Under the pieces are notes generated by a model. The model was given only the letters and a program-made list of their open reading frames with translations, did not search any database and was not told the DNA's origin. This document shows positions 19,556-28,691 of a stretch of DNA of 64,000 nucleotides, piece by piece; position 1 is the stretch's first letter; each line of letters opens with the position of its first letter. This stretch comes from UTCFX2 sp963788145. GTDB lineage: Bacteria > Chloroflexota > Anaerolineae > Anaerolineales > UBA4823. The translations under genes and the position numbers were made by a program. The stretch lies in assembly GCA_963788145.1 (NCBI GenBank), contig CAWBFQ010000003.1:434001-498000 (forward strand). The letters run 5' to 3'.

Positions 19556-20023
19556 ATGAGCGAAGAGATTTACTTGACTGCAGAAGGGGCTGCCCGCCTG
19601 GCTGAGGAATTGGACCATTTAACAAGAGTGGAGCGGACTGCGCTGGCTAAACGGCTGCGCGCGGCTATTCAGGAAGGAGATCTTTCCGAAAATGCTGATT
19701 ATTCAAAAGCCAAGGAAGACCAGTCATTTTTGGAAGGCCGAATCCAGGAACTGGAATACACCCTTAAAAACGCTACTATCGTTGAAAGCAAGGCGAGTGG
19801 TTTCGATAAGGTGGAAGTGGGAGCCACAGTGACCGTTCAGGAAGAAGATTTCGAGCCAGAGACCTACCAGATGGTGGGCGCTAAAGAGACTGATCCGAGC
19901 AAGGGACGGATTTCCAATAAGTCGCCGGTAGGACAAGCCTTGATGGGGCGTATAGTGGGCGAGCAGGTGGAGGTGAAAACGCCAGGCGGCTCGTTTCAAT
20001 TGAAGATTATCAAAATCGAATAA
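19556..20023 (+). CDS. greA: Transcription elongation factor GreA
   Basis: 155-aa GreA, normal length. The N-terminal coiled coil (about 10-75) includes RLRAAIQEGDLSENADYSKA with the acidic tip residues that enter the RNA polymerase secondary channel to trigger transcript cleavage. The C-terminal FKBP-like domain has the GRISNKSPVGQALMGR signature. A strong stem-loop follows directly. Confidence 0.95.
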   Translation: MSEEIYLTAEGAARLAEELDHLTRVERTALAKRLRAAIQEGDLSENADYSKAKEDQSFLEGRIQELEYTLKNATIVESKASGFDKVEVGATVTVQEEDFEPETYQMVGAKETDPSKGRISNKSPVGQALMGRIVGEQVEVKTPGGSFQLKIIKIE

Positions 20024-20053
20024 AGTTGGGCAAGATTTTATCTTGCCCAACTT
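20023..20053. terminator. Stem-loop between convergent greA and the unknown membrane gene
   Basis: AAGTTGGGCAAGA / TCTTGCCCAACTT, a 13-bp perfect stem with a 5-base loop, starting at the greA stop codon. It lies between convergent genes and could serve both strands. The GGGCAAGA core is shared with the hairpin at 18322. Confidence 0.7.
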
Positions 20054-20120
20054 ATAGATGGTACTTATGATTATAAATTCTTGGATGCGGTGATCAAGCC
20101 GCATTTTCTATTTGCGGGTA

Positions 20121-21152
20121 TTACGATTTCGTCCAGACCACCAGTTCGATCAACATTTGATCGAAGTAACTCTGTTCGGGCATGGCACTATCGCCATAAG
20201 CTATGTCTGCAACCCGGGCGACCAACTGAAGGGTTTGGGTCTCGAGCACGATCTGTTTATCTTTTTCAAGCAAAATCGGCTCACCTTTTGCTTCTAACCT
20301 TTGACGGACAGACTGGTCGTCATAGGCATGTTTGCTCATTAAAACCTTTGTGATTGTCTGGATGTCGTTCTTATCGAACAACCAGACCTCGAAGGCTGTG
20401 ACTTTCTTATGCTCACCTACGCCGATGGTTTCCGAAATTCCGACACCGCATTCACCGAGGAACTCGCCAGAGGGTGAGTCGATGCTGAATGAGTCGTCGA
20501 AGAGATCGTCGCGGAATTTGTAGGAAGCCATGAATTGGGCAACGGGTGCCTCTTCATCTGTTGGCTCATACTCGGTGAAGGTAGCGTGACGGCGGGCTTC
20601 GGCTGCTTCTGTTGCAGGCGAGGGTTCATCGGTGGCAGATTTGCGCTTGCGAAAAATGAACATATATGCGAGGAAAGCGATCAGCACCAGGAACAGTACA
20701 CATAGTGAGGTCAGTAAAACAGGCCAGATGCTGCTGGATTTCTTCTCGCCAGTTACGGGGGTTGTCTCGGTTGGCCGAGTTGGCTGCCCGGTCTCATCCA
20801 GAGTGGGGGCGGTTGCAGTGGATCCGACAACGTTTTTAAATTCCCCGATCAATTCATTATTTAAACCCTGGGGCGCCAGGGAGATTTCGCTGAGCAGCTT
20901 ATCGGCGTCTTCTCCAATTGCCTTGAACCGTTCCTGGGCTTGGGCCACGTCGCCGTTCTGCCCGAAAGAGGCAATCGATGCGTGCAGATAGTCGGCTTTC
21001 CATTCTGCGCTGAGATGTTGAGGCGTCGCGTTTGTCCACTGAACCGGCCATATCCACCAACCCAACACGACCAATCCAAAAACGGCGCCAATCACGAAGC
21101 CTACGAGCGCGAGAACCCACGGTTTTTTTGCATATTCCTGGAATGTTTCCAT
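20121..21152 (-). CDS. Uncharacterised two-TM protein
   Basis: 343 aa, not recognised as a named family. An N-terminal TM (about 12-33) is followed by an external helical region of about 100 aa containing AQAQERFKAIGEDADKLLSE, a Thr/Pro-rich linker, a second TM (about 142-166), and a cytoplasmic domain of about 175 aa starting after an Arg/Lys-rich stop-transfer. The cytoplasmic part (GEFLGECGVGISETIG, VTAFEVWLFDKNDI) looks like a folded beta-rich domain. It is convergent with greA and lies downstream of topA on the same strand. Confidence 0.75.
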   Translation of the reverse strand: METFQEYAKKPWVLALVGFVIGAVFGLVVLGWWIWPVQWTNATPQHLSAEWKADYLHASIASFGQNGDVAQAQERFKAIGEDADKLLSEISLAPQGLNNELIGEFKNVVGSTATAPTLDETGQPTRPTETTPVTGEKKSSSIWPVLLTSLCVLFLVLIAFLAYMFIFRKRKSATDEPSPATEAAEARRHATFTEYEPTDEEAPVAQFMASYKFRDDLFDDSFSIDSPSGEFLGECGVGISETIGVGEHKKVTAFEVWLFDKNDIQTITKVLMSKHAYDDQSVRQRLEAKGEPILLEKDKQIVLETQTLQLVARVADIAYGDSAMPEQSYFDQMLIELVVWTKS

Positions 21153-21215
21153 CGATCACTCCCTATTTTATCCACAGCCTTTATAAGGGCTCAGATGAGC
21201 CGAGACTGAAGCCTG

Positions 21216-21276
21216 GTTGCCAACGAGAATTCGCTTACATGTTCTAATTTTAGATCATTGTGCGAATTTTGGCAAC
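21216..21276. terminator. Imperfect long stem-loop downstream of topA
   Basis: GTTGCCAA plus AATTCGC (with a 4-base bulge) faces GCGAATT plus TTGGCAAC across a loop of about 25 bases. It sits between topA and the next minus-strand gene and could end topA transcription. The function is inferred. Confidence 0.35.
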
Positions 21277-21323
21277 ACCTATTTCAAAATTCGATCTTGC
21301 TGCCAACGATAGCAGTGCAAGAT

Positions 21324-23558
21324 TCATACCGAATTAACTTTTTCTGAGGCTTTTCGGGTGTCTTCTTGCAAATCATCTCCGTTGGAAACTTCATCCAGGG
21401 AGAAGCGCTCTTCGCAGTTCAGACATTGGGCATTGTGTTTGTCCGCTACTACCAGCAGACCACCACATTCTGGGCATGAGCGAGGTAAAGGTAATTTCCA
21501 GGAGGTGAAATCGCAGGTTGGATAATTGGCGCAGCCATAGAAGGTGCGGCCTTTGCGAGTCTTACGTTCGACGATCTCACCACCATCTTTAGGGCAATGC
21601 ACGCCGATCTTGGTCAGCCAAGCTTCGGTGTAACGGCAATCCGGAAAGCCGCTGCAACTAACGAATTTGCCATAACGACCCCAGCGGATAACCAAGTCTT
21701 TTCCGCATTTCGGGCACTCACGGCCAATTGGCTCCGGGCCAACGTTCAATTCGGGCATCTTCTGCTCGGCGATATGAACCTGTTCGGCAAACGGTGTATA
21801 AAATTCGCTAATCACATTCACCCAGGGTAAATCGCCGCTGGCAATCCGATCAAGGTCGGCTTCCATGTTGGCAGTAAAACCAACGTTTAAAATTTCCGGA
21901 AAGTGTTCGATTAGCAAATCGTTTACCAGCAGACCAGTATCGGTAGGGGAAAGTTTCTTGCCTTCGCGAATCACATAACCTCGCTGCTGGAGAGTATTCA
22001 AGATTGGGGCATAAGTGGATGGGCGACCTATTCCGTTTTCTTCGAGGGTTCGAACCAGAGTAGCTTCCGAATAGCGGGGAGGTGGTTGGGTAAAATGCTG
22101 TTCCGGAATCAGGCGAATCAGGTGTTGAACCTGGTTCTCGGTCAAGCCAGGTGGGATACGGGTGGTTTCATCTTCCTCAGATTTTTGATCCTCATCGCGG
22201 GATTCTTCGTATACGATTAGAAAGCCTTGGAAGATGATGGTAGACCCTGATGCTCGGAAAATATAATTGTGAACTTTACCTTTTCCAAGCACATCAATGG
22301 AGAGAGTATCAAAAACGGCTGTAGACATCTGGGAGGCGACAAACCGCTGCCAGATTAGTTGATAGAGCCGGAACTGATCCCGATTGAGATGTTCTTTGAG
22401 TGAATCGGGTTGGCGCAGCACAGAGGTGGGGCGGATAGCTTCGTGGGCTTCCTGAGCGCCGACCGCTTTGGTTTTATATTTTGGAGCCTGTTCGGGTAAG
22501 AATTTCTCACCGTAGCGTTCTAAAATAAATTGGCGAGCTTCATCCTGGGCTAGTAGGGATATGTTGGTGGAATCGGTCCGCATGTAAGTGATCAGGCCGA
22601 CTGCGCCCTGGCCTAAATCGATGCCTTCGTAAAGTTGTTGGGCAAGCGCCATTGTGCGTCTGGCGGTGTATCCCAGGCGGCGAGAAGCTTCCTGCTGTAG
22701 AGTACTTGTAATAAATGGGGCGGCTGGATTGCGCCTGCGTTCGCCACGTTTGATCTTTGAGATTACATATTCAGCCAGCTCTAGTTCTTCCAGGATGGGC
22801 TTGACTTGTGCTTCACTGGTTAATTCTGGATCGGCGTCGTCGATCTTGGCCAGTTTAGTGATCAATTTAGCGGAATCTTGCCTGGCTTTGCTGCCTTCAG
22901 GTTGAAATTCGGCTTCAATAGTCCAGTATTCAACCGGGATGAAGGCATCGATTTCGCGCTCACGCTCGGCGATCAAGCGTAATGCAACCGATTGGACGCG
23001 CCCGGCAGAAAGTCGGCTGCGAACTTTTCTCCAGAGCAGTGGGCTGAGATTGTATCCCACCAGACGGTCCAACACGCGGCGAGCCTGCTGGGCGTTTACT
23101 AGATCCATGTTGATCTCGCGAGTGTGGGAGAAGGCTTCATCGACGGCTGGTTCGGTGATCTCGTGGAAGACCACCCGTTGAGTGATTTTGGGGTCAATCT
23201 CGGCGGATTCCATTAAATGCCAGGCGATAGCTTCGCCTTCGCGATCCGGGTCGGTGGCTAGGTATATTTCGGCAGCTCCTTTGGCTAAGGTTTTAAGTTC
23301 CTTAACCACCGTACGTTTTTCATTCGGAACGCGGTACTTGGGGGCAAATCCGTTTTCCACATCCACCGAGAGCTGTGAGCGGAGCAGATCTCGCACATGA
23401 CCGACGGAAGCCTTCACAGTGTAATCTTTCCCTAAAAAGCGACCAACAGTGCGTGCTTTGGCAGGCAATTCGACAATCACCAACTTTCCGGAGCGAATTT
23501 TCTTGCGAGATTCGGGATTAGGCGGCTGGAGGCTGTTGTGAGCTTCTGTCCGCCCCAT
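21324..23558 (-). CDS. topA: DNA topoisomerase I (type IA)
   Basis: 744-aa type IA topoisomerase that relaxes negative supercoils. The N-terminal TOPRIM domain has KLVIVELPAKARTVGRFLG and the DPDREGEAIAWHL acidic triad. The active-site Tyr is in GLITYMRTDSTNIS. Three C-terminal zinc-ribbon units follow: CPKCGKDLVIRWG, CPKDGGEIVERK and CPECGGLLVV. The normally conserved Ser of the VESPAKA motif is Leu here. The first 25 residues are not conserved, and ATG 23558 lies inside the small upstream gene, so the real start may be slightly downstream. Confidence 0.95.
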   Translation of the reverse strand: MGRTEAHNSLQPPNPESRKKIRSGKLVIVELPAKARTVGRFLGKDYTVKASVGHVRDLLRSQLSVDVENGFAPKYRVPNEKRTVVKELKTLAKGAAEIYLATDPDREGEAIAWHLMESAEIDPKITQRVVFHEITEPAVDEAFSHTREINMDLVNAQQARRVLDRLVGYNLSPLLWRKVRSRLSAGRVQSVALRLIAEREREIDAFIPVEYWTIEAEFQPEGSKARQDSAKLITKLAKIDDADPELTSEAQVKPILEELELAEYVISKIKRGERRRNPAAPFITSTLQQEASRRLGYTARRTMALAQQLYEGIDLGQGAVGLITYMRTDSTNISLLAQDEARQFILERYGEKFLPEQAPKYKTKAVGAQEAHEAIRPTSVLRQPDSLKEHLNRDQFRLYQLIWQRFVASQMSTAVFDTLSIDVLGKGKVHNYIFRASGSTIIFQGFLIVYEESRDEDQKSEEDETTRIPPGLTENQVQHLIRLIPEQHFTQPPPRYSEATLVRTLEENGIGRPSTYAPILNTLQQRGYVIREGKKLSPTDTGLLVNDLLIEHFPEILNVGFTANMEADLDRIASGDLPWVNVISEFYTPFAEQVHIAEQKMPELNVGPEPIGRECPKCGKDLVIRWGRYGKFVSCSGFPDCRYTEAWLTKIGVHCPKDGGEIVERKTRKGRTFYGCANYPTCDFTSWKLPLPRSCPECGGLLVVADKHNAQCLNCEERFSLDEVSNGDDLQEDTRKASEKVNSV

Positions 23559-23688
23559 CAGAAGTCATGCGCGTCCCGCAGACCGGGCAAATCCCGCTGG
23601 TGGCAGGTGTGCCAGTCTTTGTGAAGATAGGTTGCGGATTTTGGATATCCCGCTTGGTTTTGCACTTAACACAATAAGCTTGTGCCAT
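23518..23688 (-). CDS. DUF5679-like zinc-ribbon small protein
   Basis: 56-aa protein with two CxxC-type knuckles: AYCVKCKTKRDIQNPQP and SGICPVCGTRMTS. This matches the short DUF5679 family. ATG 23688 has a strong AGGAGGAAAAT ribosome-binding site. The 3' end overlaps the assigned topA start by 41 bp, pointing to co-translation with topA. Function is unknown; a nucleic-acid-binding ribbon assisting TopA is possible. Confidence 0.85.
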   Translation of the reverse strand: MAQAYCVKCKTKRDIQNPQPIFTKTGTPATSGICPVCGTRMTSDGADRSSQQPPAA

Positions 23689-23705
23689 ATTTTCCTCCTA
23701 CTGGT

Positions 23706-24843
23706 TTAGCTGGGGGAGTTTATCTGGTATGGTTCGCCATGCTCAAATACAGCAATGTAACGCATGCCCCCAACCTGGCGGACCAGTCCTTTCAGTTCCA
23801 TCAATGTCAGTGTGGCTGATACCTGTTCGATTGGCAGGTCGGATTGTTGTGAAAGGAGCTTCGCCAGGATTTCGTCCACATGGATAGGTTCGCGCCCGAG
23901 CATGGCATAAAGCTGAGCTTCTGCTGTATTGGCTGGTAAAACGATGCGAGCCTGGTGTTGCTGAATCACCTGGGTAAAGTTCAGGGTCTGCAAAACATCC
24001 TGGATTTGAAGATAGATGTGCGCACCGCTGCTGATCAGGTGGTTTGCTCCCCGACTTTGGGGAGCATACAAATAGCCTGGTACAGCAAAAACAGGGCGGC
24101 CTTGCTCAGCGGCAAAAGCGGCGGTGATCAAGGCTCCGCTTTTTTCCCCGGCTTCGACCACGATGACAGCCTGAGAGAGGCCGGAGATCAGGCGGTTTCT
24201 GGGTGGAAAGTTCGCTGCGTCTGGGGCTGTTCCGGGTGGATAATCGCTGATGACTGCACCGTATTGAATGATCTGCTCGGCGAGCTTGTAGTGTTCGGGA
24301 GGATAAATCTGGTCCACACCGCTGCCCAGAACTGCCAGGGTGCGCCCAGAGTTGGCGAGGGCTGTATTATGAGCAATTGAAATCAACCCCACGAGCTAAT
24401 CCACTGACCACCACAATCCCATTTTGAACCAAGGCGCGAGCGATCTCTTCGGTTACTTGACGGCCATACGCTGTGACACGACGGGTGCCAACTACGGAGA
24501 CTGCCCAGGCATCTTCATCTTTCAACTCACCGCGTAAATATATCAAAGGAGGCGGTTGTTCAATTTCTTTCAAGCGGCGTGGGTAGACCGGGTCGTCCCA
24601 TGTGAGCACCAGGATATCCTTGCGTTGGATCTCATCCCAGGTTTCGTCCAATAAAGTGGATCTGCGAACCTGTTCCAGGGCTTCTATCAGGCGCAAGCTG
24701 AGGCCGGATTGCTGGATTTCGTCTAGTGAAGCATGCCAGGCTTGTTCGGCGCTGCCAAAGAAATCCAATAAAATTCGCATTCGGGTTGATCCAATTCCCT
24801 TGACCAAGTTGAAACCAACCCAGTATTTCTTCTCTTCGTTCAC
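23706..24843 (-). CDS. dprA: DNA processing protein DprA, one frameshift
   Basis: RecA-loader/ssDNA-binding DprA (Smf), about 378 aa when joined. It has an N-terminal HhH-like region (VKGIGSTRMRILLDFFG), a Rossmann domain with VSVVGTRRVTAYGRQV, VVVSGLARGVD then SIAHNTALANSGRTLAVLGS, NFPPRNRLISGLSQ, KSGALITAAFA, and a C-terminal winged helix (VDEILAKLLSQQSDLPIEQV). The frame breaks at TTT (24380-24382): one T fewer gives GVDSIAHNTAL exactly, so an indel error is likely. DprA acts in natural transformation by protecting incoming ssDNA. Confidence 0.9.
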
Positions 24844-24898
24844 AGTAATTTACCCTGGTGTCTGCGTTTGAGACGCAATTTGAAGGATCAGGCGATCC

Positions 24899-25447
24899 TT
24901 AATCAGGTAATAACCCCGGAATCAGATGGACATGCATCTGACCTAGTTTTAAATCGATCTGTAATACAACCTGTCGAATGTGGGGGATCAGAAGCTCTAC
25001 GCCAGATGGTGAACGGACAATCAACACATCGTTTGCCCCGGTTTCGAGGATTTCTTCGATCTGGCCTAATTCCCGACCTTCATCGGTGATCACTTGCAAG
25101 CCAATCAGTTGGTGGGCATAAAATTCGTCCGCCGGAAGGGCTGGCAGGTTGGCAACCGAAGCATAGATCATTTGATTGCGTAAACCGCCAACCTGGTCGA
25201 TATTCGTGTATGGTTCGAATCTGATCAGGAATCGGTGAAGATCGCCTCTGCAGCCAGCGATCTTTACCGATTGATGATCTTCACCGAGATAGACTTCCGC
25301 ACCGGGTTTCAGGCGTTCCGGAAAATCTGTTAGGATTTCCATCAGCATCTCGCCGCGCAGACCATGGGGGCGGAGCAGACGGCCAACAGCTAGAAACTGG
25401 GGTTCGGTGGGATTTTCTGTCAGTGCGGCTTTCTTCAATTCAGGCAT
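24899..25447 (-). CDS. rimM: Ribosome maturation factor RimM
   Basis: 182-aa 16S rRNA processing/assembly factor. The N-terminal RimM domain has LAVGRLLRPHGLRGEMLMEI; the C-terminal PRC-barrel has FYAHQLIGLQVITDEG and ELLIPHIRQVVLQID. It is the last gene of the ffh-rpsP-khpA-rimM group, 8 bp after khpA. Confidence 0.95.
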   Translation of the reverse strand: MPELKKAALTENPTEPQFLAVGRLLRPHGLRGEMLMEILTDFPERLKPGAEVYLGEDHQSVKIAGCRGDLHRFLIRFEPYTNIDQVGGLRNQMIYASVANLPALPADEFYAHQLIGLQVITDEGRELGQIEEILETGANDVLIVRSPSGVELLIPHIRQVVLQIDLKLGQMHVHLIPGLLPD

Positions 25448-25455
25448 TGCGGGAT

Positions 25456-25692
25456 TCAGTCAGGCTCAACAATGTCCAGGATACCGCGCATCCCCTGCTG
25501 GGCAGCCGAGACTCGCAACAGCATTCGCATCGCGCCGGCGACTCGCCCACTTTTTCCGATGATGCGACCCATATCTTCTTTTGAAACCCGCAGATTTACA
25601 ACGACCTGAGCACCACGGCGGAACTCTGTGACTTCAACCTGTGTTGGATCGTCCACTAGAGATTTGGCAATAAACTCGATCAGTTCATCCAT
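25456..25692 (-). CDS. khpA: KH-domain RNA-binding protein (KhpA)
   Basis: 78-aa single KH-domain protein. The RNA-binding GxxG loop is in MGRIIGKSGRVAGAMR. ATG 25692 with a GGAGG site just upstream is preferred over the TTG at 25704. Its place between rpsP and rimM is the classic one for KhpA (YlqC). Such proteins act with KhpB or the ribosome assembly machinery. Confidence 0.92.
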   Translation of the reverse strand: MDELIEFIAKSLVDDPTQVEVTEFRRGAQVVVNLRVSKEDMGRIIGKSGRVAGAMRMLLRVSAAQQGMRGILDIVEPD

Positions 25693-25717
25693 GATCCCCT
25701 CCAAAGGGGTTTCTGGG

Positions 25718-25748
25718 AGAGCAGGAAGAAGGGTATTCTTCCTGCTCT
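25718..25748 (-). terminator. 13-bp perfect stem-loop between rpsP and khpA
   Basis: AGAGCAGGAAGAA / TTCTTCCTGCTCT with a 5-base loop. It lies inside the rpsP-khpA-rimM group, so it may be an attenuator or processing site that lets S16 be made in excess of khpA and rimM. No T-tract is obvious. Confidence 0.55.
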
Positions 25749-25774
25749 TCGGGTGAGTGATTTGAGCGATTATT

Positions 25775-26128
25775 TTATAACTTTAGCAGATCGCTCGGTC
25801 TTGGGGTTAATGTTGCCGCGGCTTCGGCGATTTTGGCTTCTTCAACCAAGGTTTCAACAGGTTCGCCCTTTTTGAAGCGCTCAAAGCGGTCTAAAAGACC
25901 GGCGCTGCGGAACACCTGGATTGCAGATTCGCTGGGCTGTGCACCCTTAACCATCCAATCATAAACGCGCTCTTCTTTGATTGTGATGGTGGCTGGATCT
26001 GTGCGAGGGTTATAAAACCCAAGGATCTCCAGAAATCGACCGTCACGGGGCGATTCTTTATCCGCCGCGACAATCCGGTAGCTGGGTTGATGTTTTGCGC
26101 CAATCTGGCGGAGACGAATACGTACCAT
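25775..26128 (-). CDS. rpsP: 30S ribosomal protein S16
   Basis: 117 aa. The N-terminus MVRIRLRQIGAKHQPSYRIV and segments SPRDGRFLEILGFYNP and ERVYDWMVKGAQPSE identify S16. The C-terminal extension of about 30 residues (PVETLVEEAKIAEAAA) is somewhat longer than in short S16 proteins. A long stem-loop separates it from ffh. Confidence 0.96.
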   Translation of the reverse strand: MVRIRLRQIGAKHQPSYRIVAADKESPRDGRFLEILGFYNPRTDPATITIKEERVYDWMVKGAQPSESAIQVFRSAGLLDRFERFKKGEPVETLVEEAKIAEAAATLTPRPSDLLKL

Positions 26129-26257
26129 GGAAATTTACTCCTTCAATCTTGATAGTCTTCTAAAATCGAAATTGTTTCCGGACTTCCTGGTGTTAGAGGG
26201 TAGCTGAAGGAGGCTATGTAAACACTGGTTGTCCTGGGAAAGCATCATTCGGAGGCC

Positions 26258-26304
26258 TTCCCACGGATAACGCGGCAGATAAGCTGCTGCGTTATCCGTG
26301 GGAA
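26258..26304 (-). terminator. Very strong 21-bp stem-loop between ffh and rpsP
   Basis: TTCCCACGGATAACGC / GCGTTATCCGTGGGAA pairs perfectly, and the inside extends it (GCAG/CTGC with one wobble pair) to a 5-base loop. Flanking AGGC/GCCT and CATCAT/ATGATG pairs could lengthen it further. It probably ends ffh transcripts or attenuates rpsP. The 196-bp gap holds no ORF. Confidence 0.6.
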
Positions 26305-26324
26305 TAGCCTGACAGGATGATGAT

Positions 26325-27647
26325 TCAACCGAACATCCGCGGCAACCCGCGCATGCCCGATTTCTTTAAAGTTTTAAACATCTTTTGCGCATCTCGAAAC
26401 TGCTTCATCAGGCGGTTGACGTCCTGAACCTGTGTACCGGAGCCACCCGCGATCCGGCGACGGCGGGATGCGTTGAGGATATCCGGCCGGCGGCGCTCTT
26501 CGCGGGTCATGGAGTTGATGATGGCTTCGGTCAGCTTGAGTTGTTGTTCGGCGTCCTGGGGATTCACTTGTTTGGCAACCTGTCCCATACCACCTGGGAG
26601 CATTTCAAGTAGTTGTCCTATAGGGCCCATTTTGCGCAATTGTTTCAACTGGTCGGCGAAATCCTGAAGGGAAAATTCACCAGCCATGATCTTTTCAGCC
26701 TGGTCGCGAGCGGTCTTTTCGTCGTAAGCTGCTTCCGCTTTTTCGATCAAGCCCAACATATCGCCCATCCCGAGGATTCGCCCTGCCAGCCGGTTCGGGT
26801 CATAGGCTTCGATTGCATCCAAACCCTCACCAGTACCGAGGAATTTAATTGGTACACCCGTAACTGCGCGAATAGAGATGGCTGCGCCGCCGCGAGCATC
26901 ACCTTCGATTTTTGTCAAGATCAGCCCGGTCAATGGGATAACCTCTCGGAAGCCTTTAGCGATGTTGACAAATTCCTGACCGATCATTGAGTCGACCACT
27001 AACAGAACTTCGGCGGGATGGAGGCGGCTTTCGATAACGCGTAACTCCTCCATAAGGTCATTGTCGAGTTGAGAACGCCCGGCGGTATCAAGGATAGCAA
27101 CAGTGAACCCGCCCTTTTGGGCTTGATCAACCGCTTTTTCGGCCATTTTAGGCGGGGAAAGGCCTGGCTCGAAGATGACCGGGACGTTTAGGCGTTCCCC
27201 CAAAGTCTCAAGCTGGCGAACGGCGGCTGGACGATAGGGGTCGCAGGCTACAAGCATTACCCGTTCACCTTGCGTGCGCAGCATGCGCGCTAATTTGCCC
27301 GCTGCGGTCGTTTTACCTGAACCTTGCAGTCCGACCAACATCAAGACGCGTGGTTTTTGACCGGACATATTCAGGCGCTCGGATGGGCCAAGAGTGGCGA
27401 TCAACTCTTCATGTACAATTTTGACCACCTGCTGACCAGGGTTCAAAGCCTTGGAGACTTCTTGTCCGACCGAACGCTCGCGTACCCGGCTGACGAAATC
27501 TTTTACAACGCCATAGTTAACGTCGGCCTCGAGCAATGCCATGCGCACTTCGCGCATGGCGGCGTCGACATCAGATTCGGATAGCTTGCCGCGTCGGCGC
27601 AGACCTTTAAAGACTTCATCCAGGCGTTGGGTTAGATTCTCAAACAT
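26325..27647 (-). CDS. ffh: Signal recognition particle protein Ffh
   Basis: 440-aa SRP54 GTPase that targets membrane proteins to SecYEG. It has an N domain; a G domain with GLQGSGKTTAAGKLA, DTAGRSQLD and TKIEGDARGGAAIS; and a C-terminal M domain with RRRRIAGGSGTQVQDVNRL that binds 4.5S RNA. It is first in the minus-strand group with rpsP, khpA and rimM and is divergent from degV. Confidence 0.96.
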   Translation of the reverse strand: MFENLTQRLDEVFKGLRRRGKLSESDVDAAMREVRMALLEADVNYGVVKDFVSRVRERSVGQEVSKALNPGQQVVKIVHEELIATLGPSERLNMSGQKPRVLMLVGLQGSGKTTAAGKLARMLRTQGERVMLVACDPYRPAAVRQLETLGERLNVPVIFEPGLSPPKMAEKAVDQAQKGGFTVAILDTAGRSQLDNDLMEELRVIESRLHPAEVLLVVDSMIGQEFVNIAKGFREVIPLTGLILTKIEGDARGGAAISIRAVTGVPIKFLGTGEGLDAIEAYDPNRLAGRILGMGDMLGLIEKAEAAYDEKTARDQAEKIMAGEFSLQDFADQLKQLRKMGPIGQLLEMLPGGMGQVAKQVNPQDAEQQLKLTEAIINSMTREERRRPDILNASRRRRIAGGSGTQVQDVNRLMKQFRDAQKMFKTLKKSGMRGLPRMFG

Positions 27648-27830
27648 AGCATTGCATTTTAGCGTGGAAGCGGATAATGGTCAAGGGAGACGTGAGAATA
27701 AGCGTAACTTACGCCATTTACAAGTGTTTTATATGAGATGAGCGGGGTTACGGGGAGGGGTATTGCCTTTCTAAGCTTCACCCATCTGGTTTTCATTCTT
27801 TTTAATTATCTTATATATTGGGAGGATCGC

Positions 27831-28683
27831 TTGTCAAAAATTGCCATAATCACAGATAGTACGGTTAATCTGCCGGAGAATATTCTCCGCCAATACCCGA
27901 TCACAGTACTCCCGCAGGTTTTGATCTGGTCAGGAGAGACTTACGAGGATGGGGTGGATGTGCATCCAGGTGAGTTTTATGAGCGCTTGAAGAGTGCCAA
28001 AGAAATGCCGAGCACTTCGCAGGTGACCCCGAAGAGTTTTTTGGGAGCATATCAAAAACTTTTGGATGAAGGTTATGAAATCCTGTCGATACTCATTTCG
28101 CAAGGACTTTCTGGCACAATTAGTTCTGCTGTTCAAGCCTTAGAGGCCTTCCCGGGCGCGCCGATCGAGATCGTCGAATTCGCAAACCACCTCATTAGCG
28201 ATGGGTTTTCAGGTTTTGCGCGCAGTTGAGATGGTGCACCAGGGCGCAAGCCTGCAAGAGGTGAAGCACCTGGTAGAGAAAGCGCGTGATCGAGTGGGGG
28301 TCATTTTTGCGGTGAATACCCTCGAATTCCTGCACAGAGGTGGGCGGATTGGGGGTGGCAGCCGCTTTTTAGGAACGGCGTTGAACATTAAGCCGATTCT
28401 GGAAGTGACCGGCGGACGGGTGGAAGCGGTCGAGCGGGTGCGGACTCGCACCAAGTCGCTGGCCCGATTGGTGGAGTTGGTAGAGGAACGGACTGACTCG
28501 CAGAAACCTGTGAGGCTGGCTGCACTACACGCGAACGCACGCGACGAGGCGTTAGAGGTGTTGGCGCTGGCTTCGAGTCGGATTGAGAACATTCAGACCA
28601 TCCTGGCGGAGGTCAGCCCGGTGATTGGCACGCATACCGGTCCAGGAACGGTGGGGTTAGCCTGGATGGCTGGGGTTGAGTAA
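27831..28683 (+). CDS. DegV family fatty-acid-binding protein, one frameshift
   Basis: DegV/FakB-like protein of about 283 aa that binds fatty acids and presents them to a fatty-acid kinase. Residues KIAIITDSTVNLPENI and MPSTSQVTPKSF mark the N-terminal half; NTLEFLHRGGRIGGGSRFLG and GTHTGPGTVGLAW mark the C-terminal half. The frame breaks at AATT (28177-28180). With one A fewer it reads VDSQTTSLAMGFQVL, the expected family motif, so the break is probably an error. Start TTG 27831 has GGGAGG 5 bp upstream. Confidence 0.88.
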
Positions 28684-28691
28684 TCTTTGCG

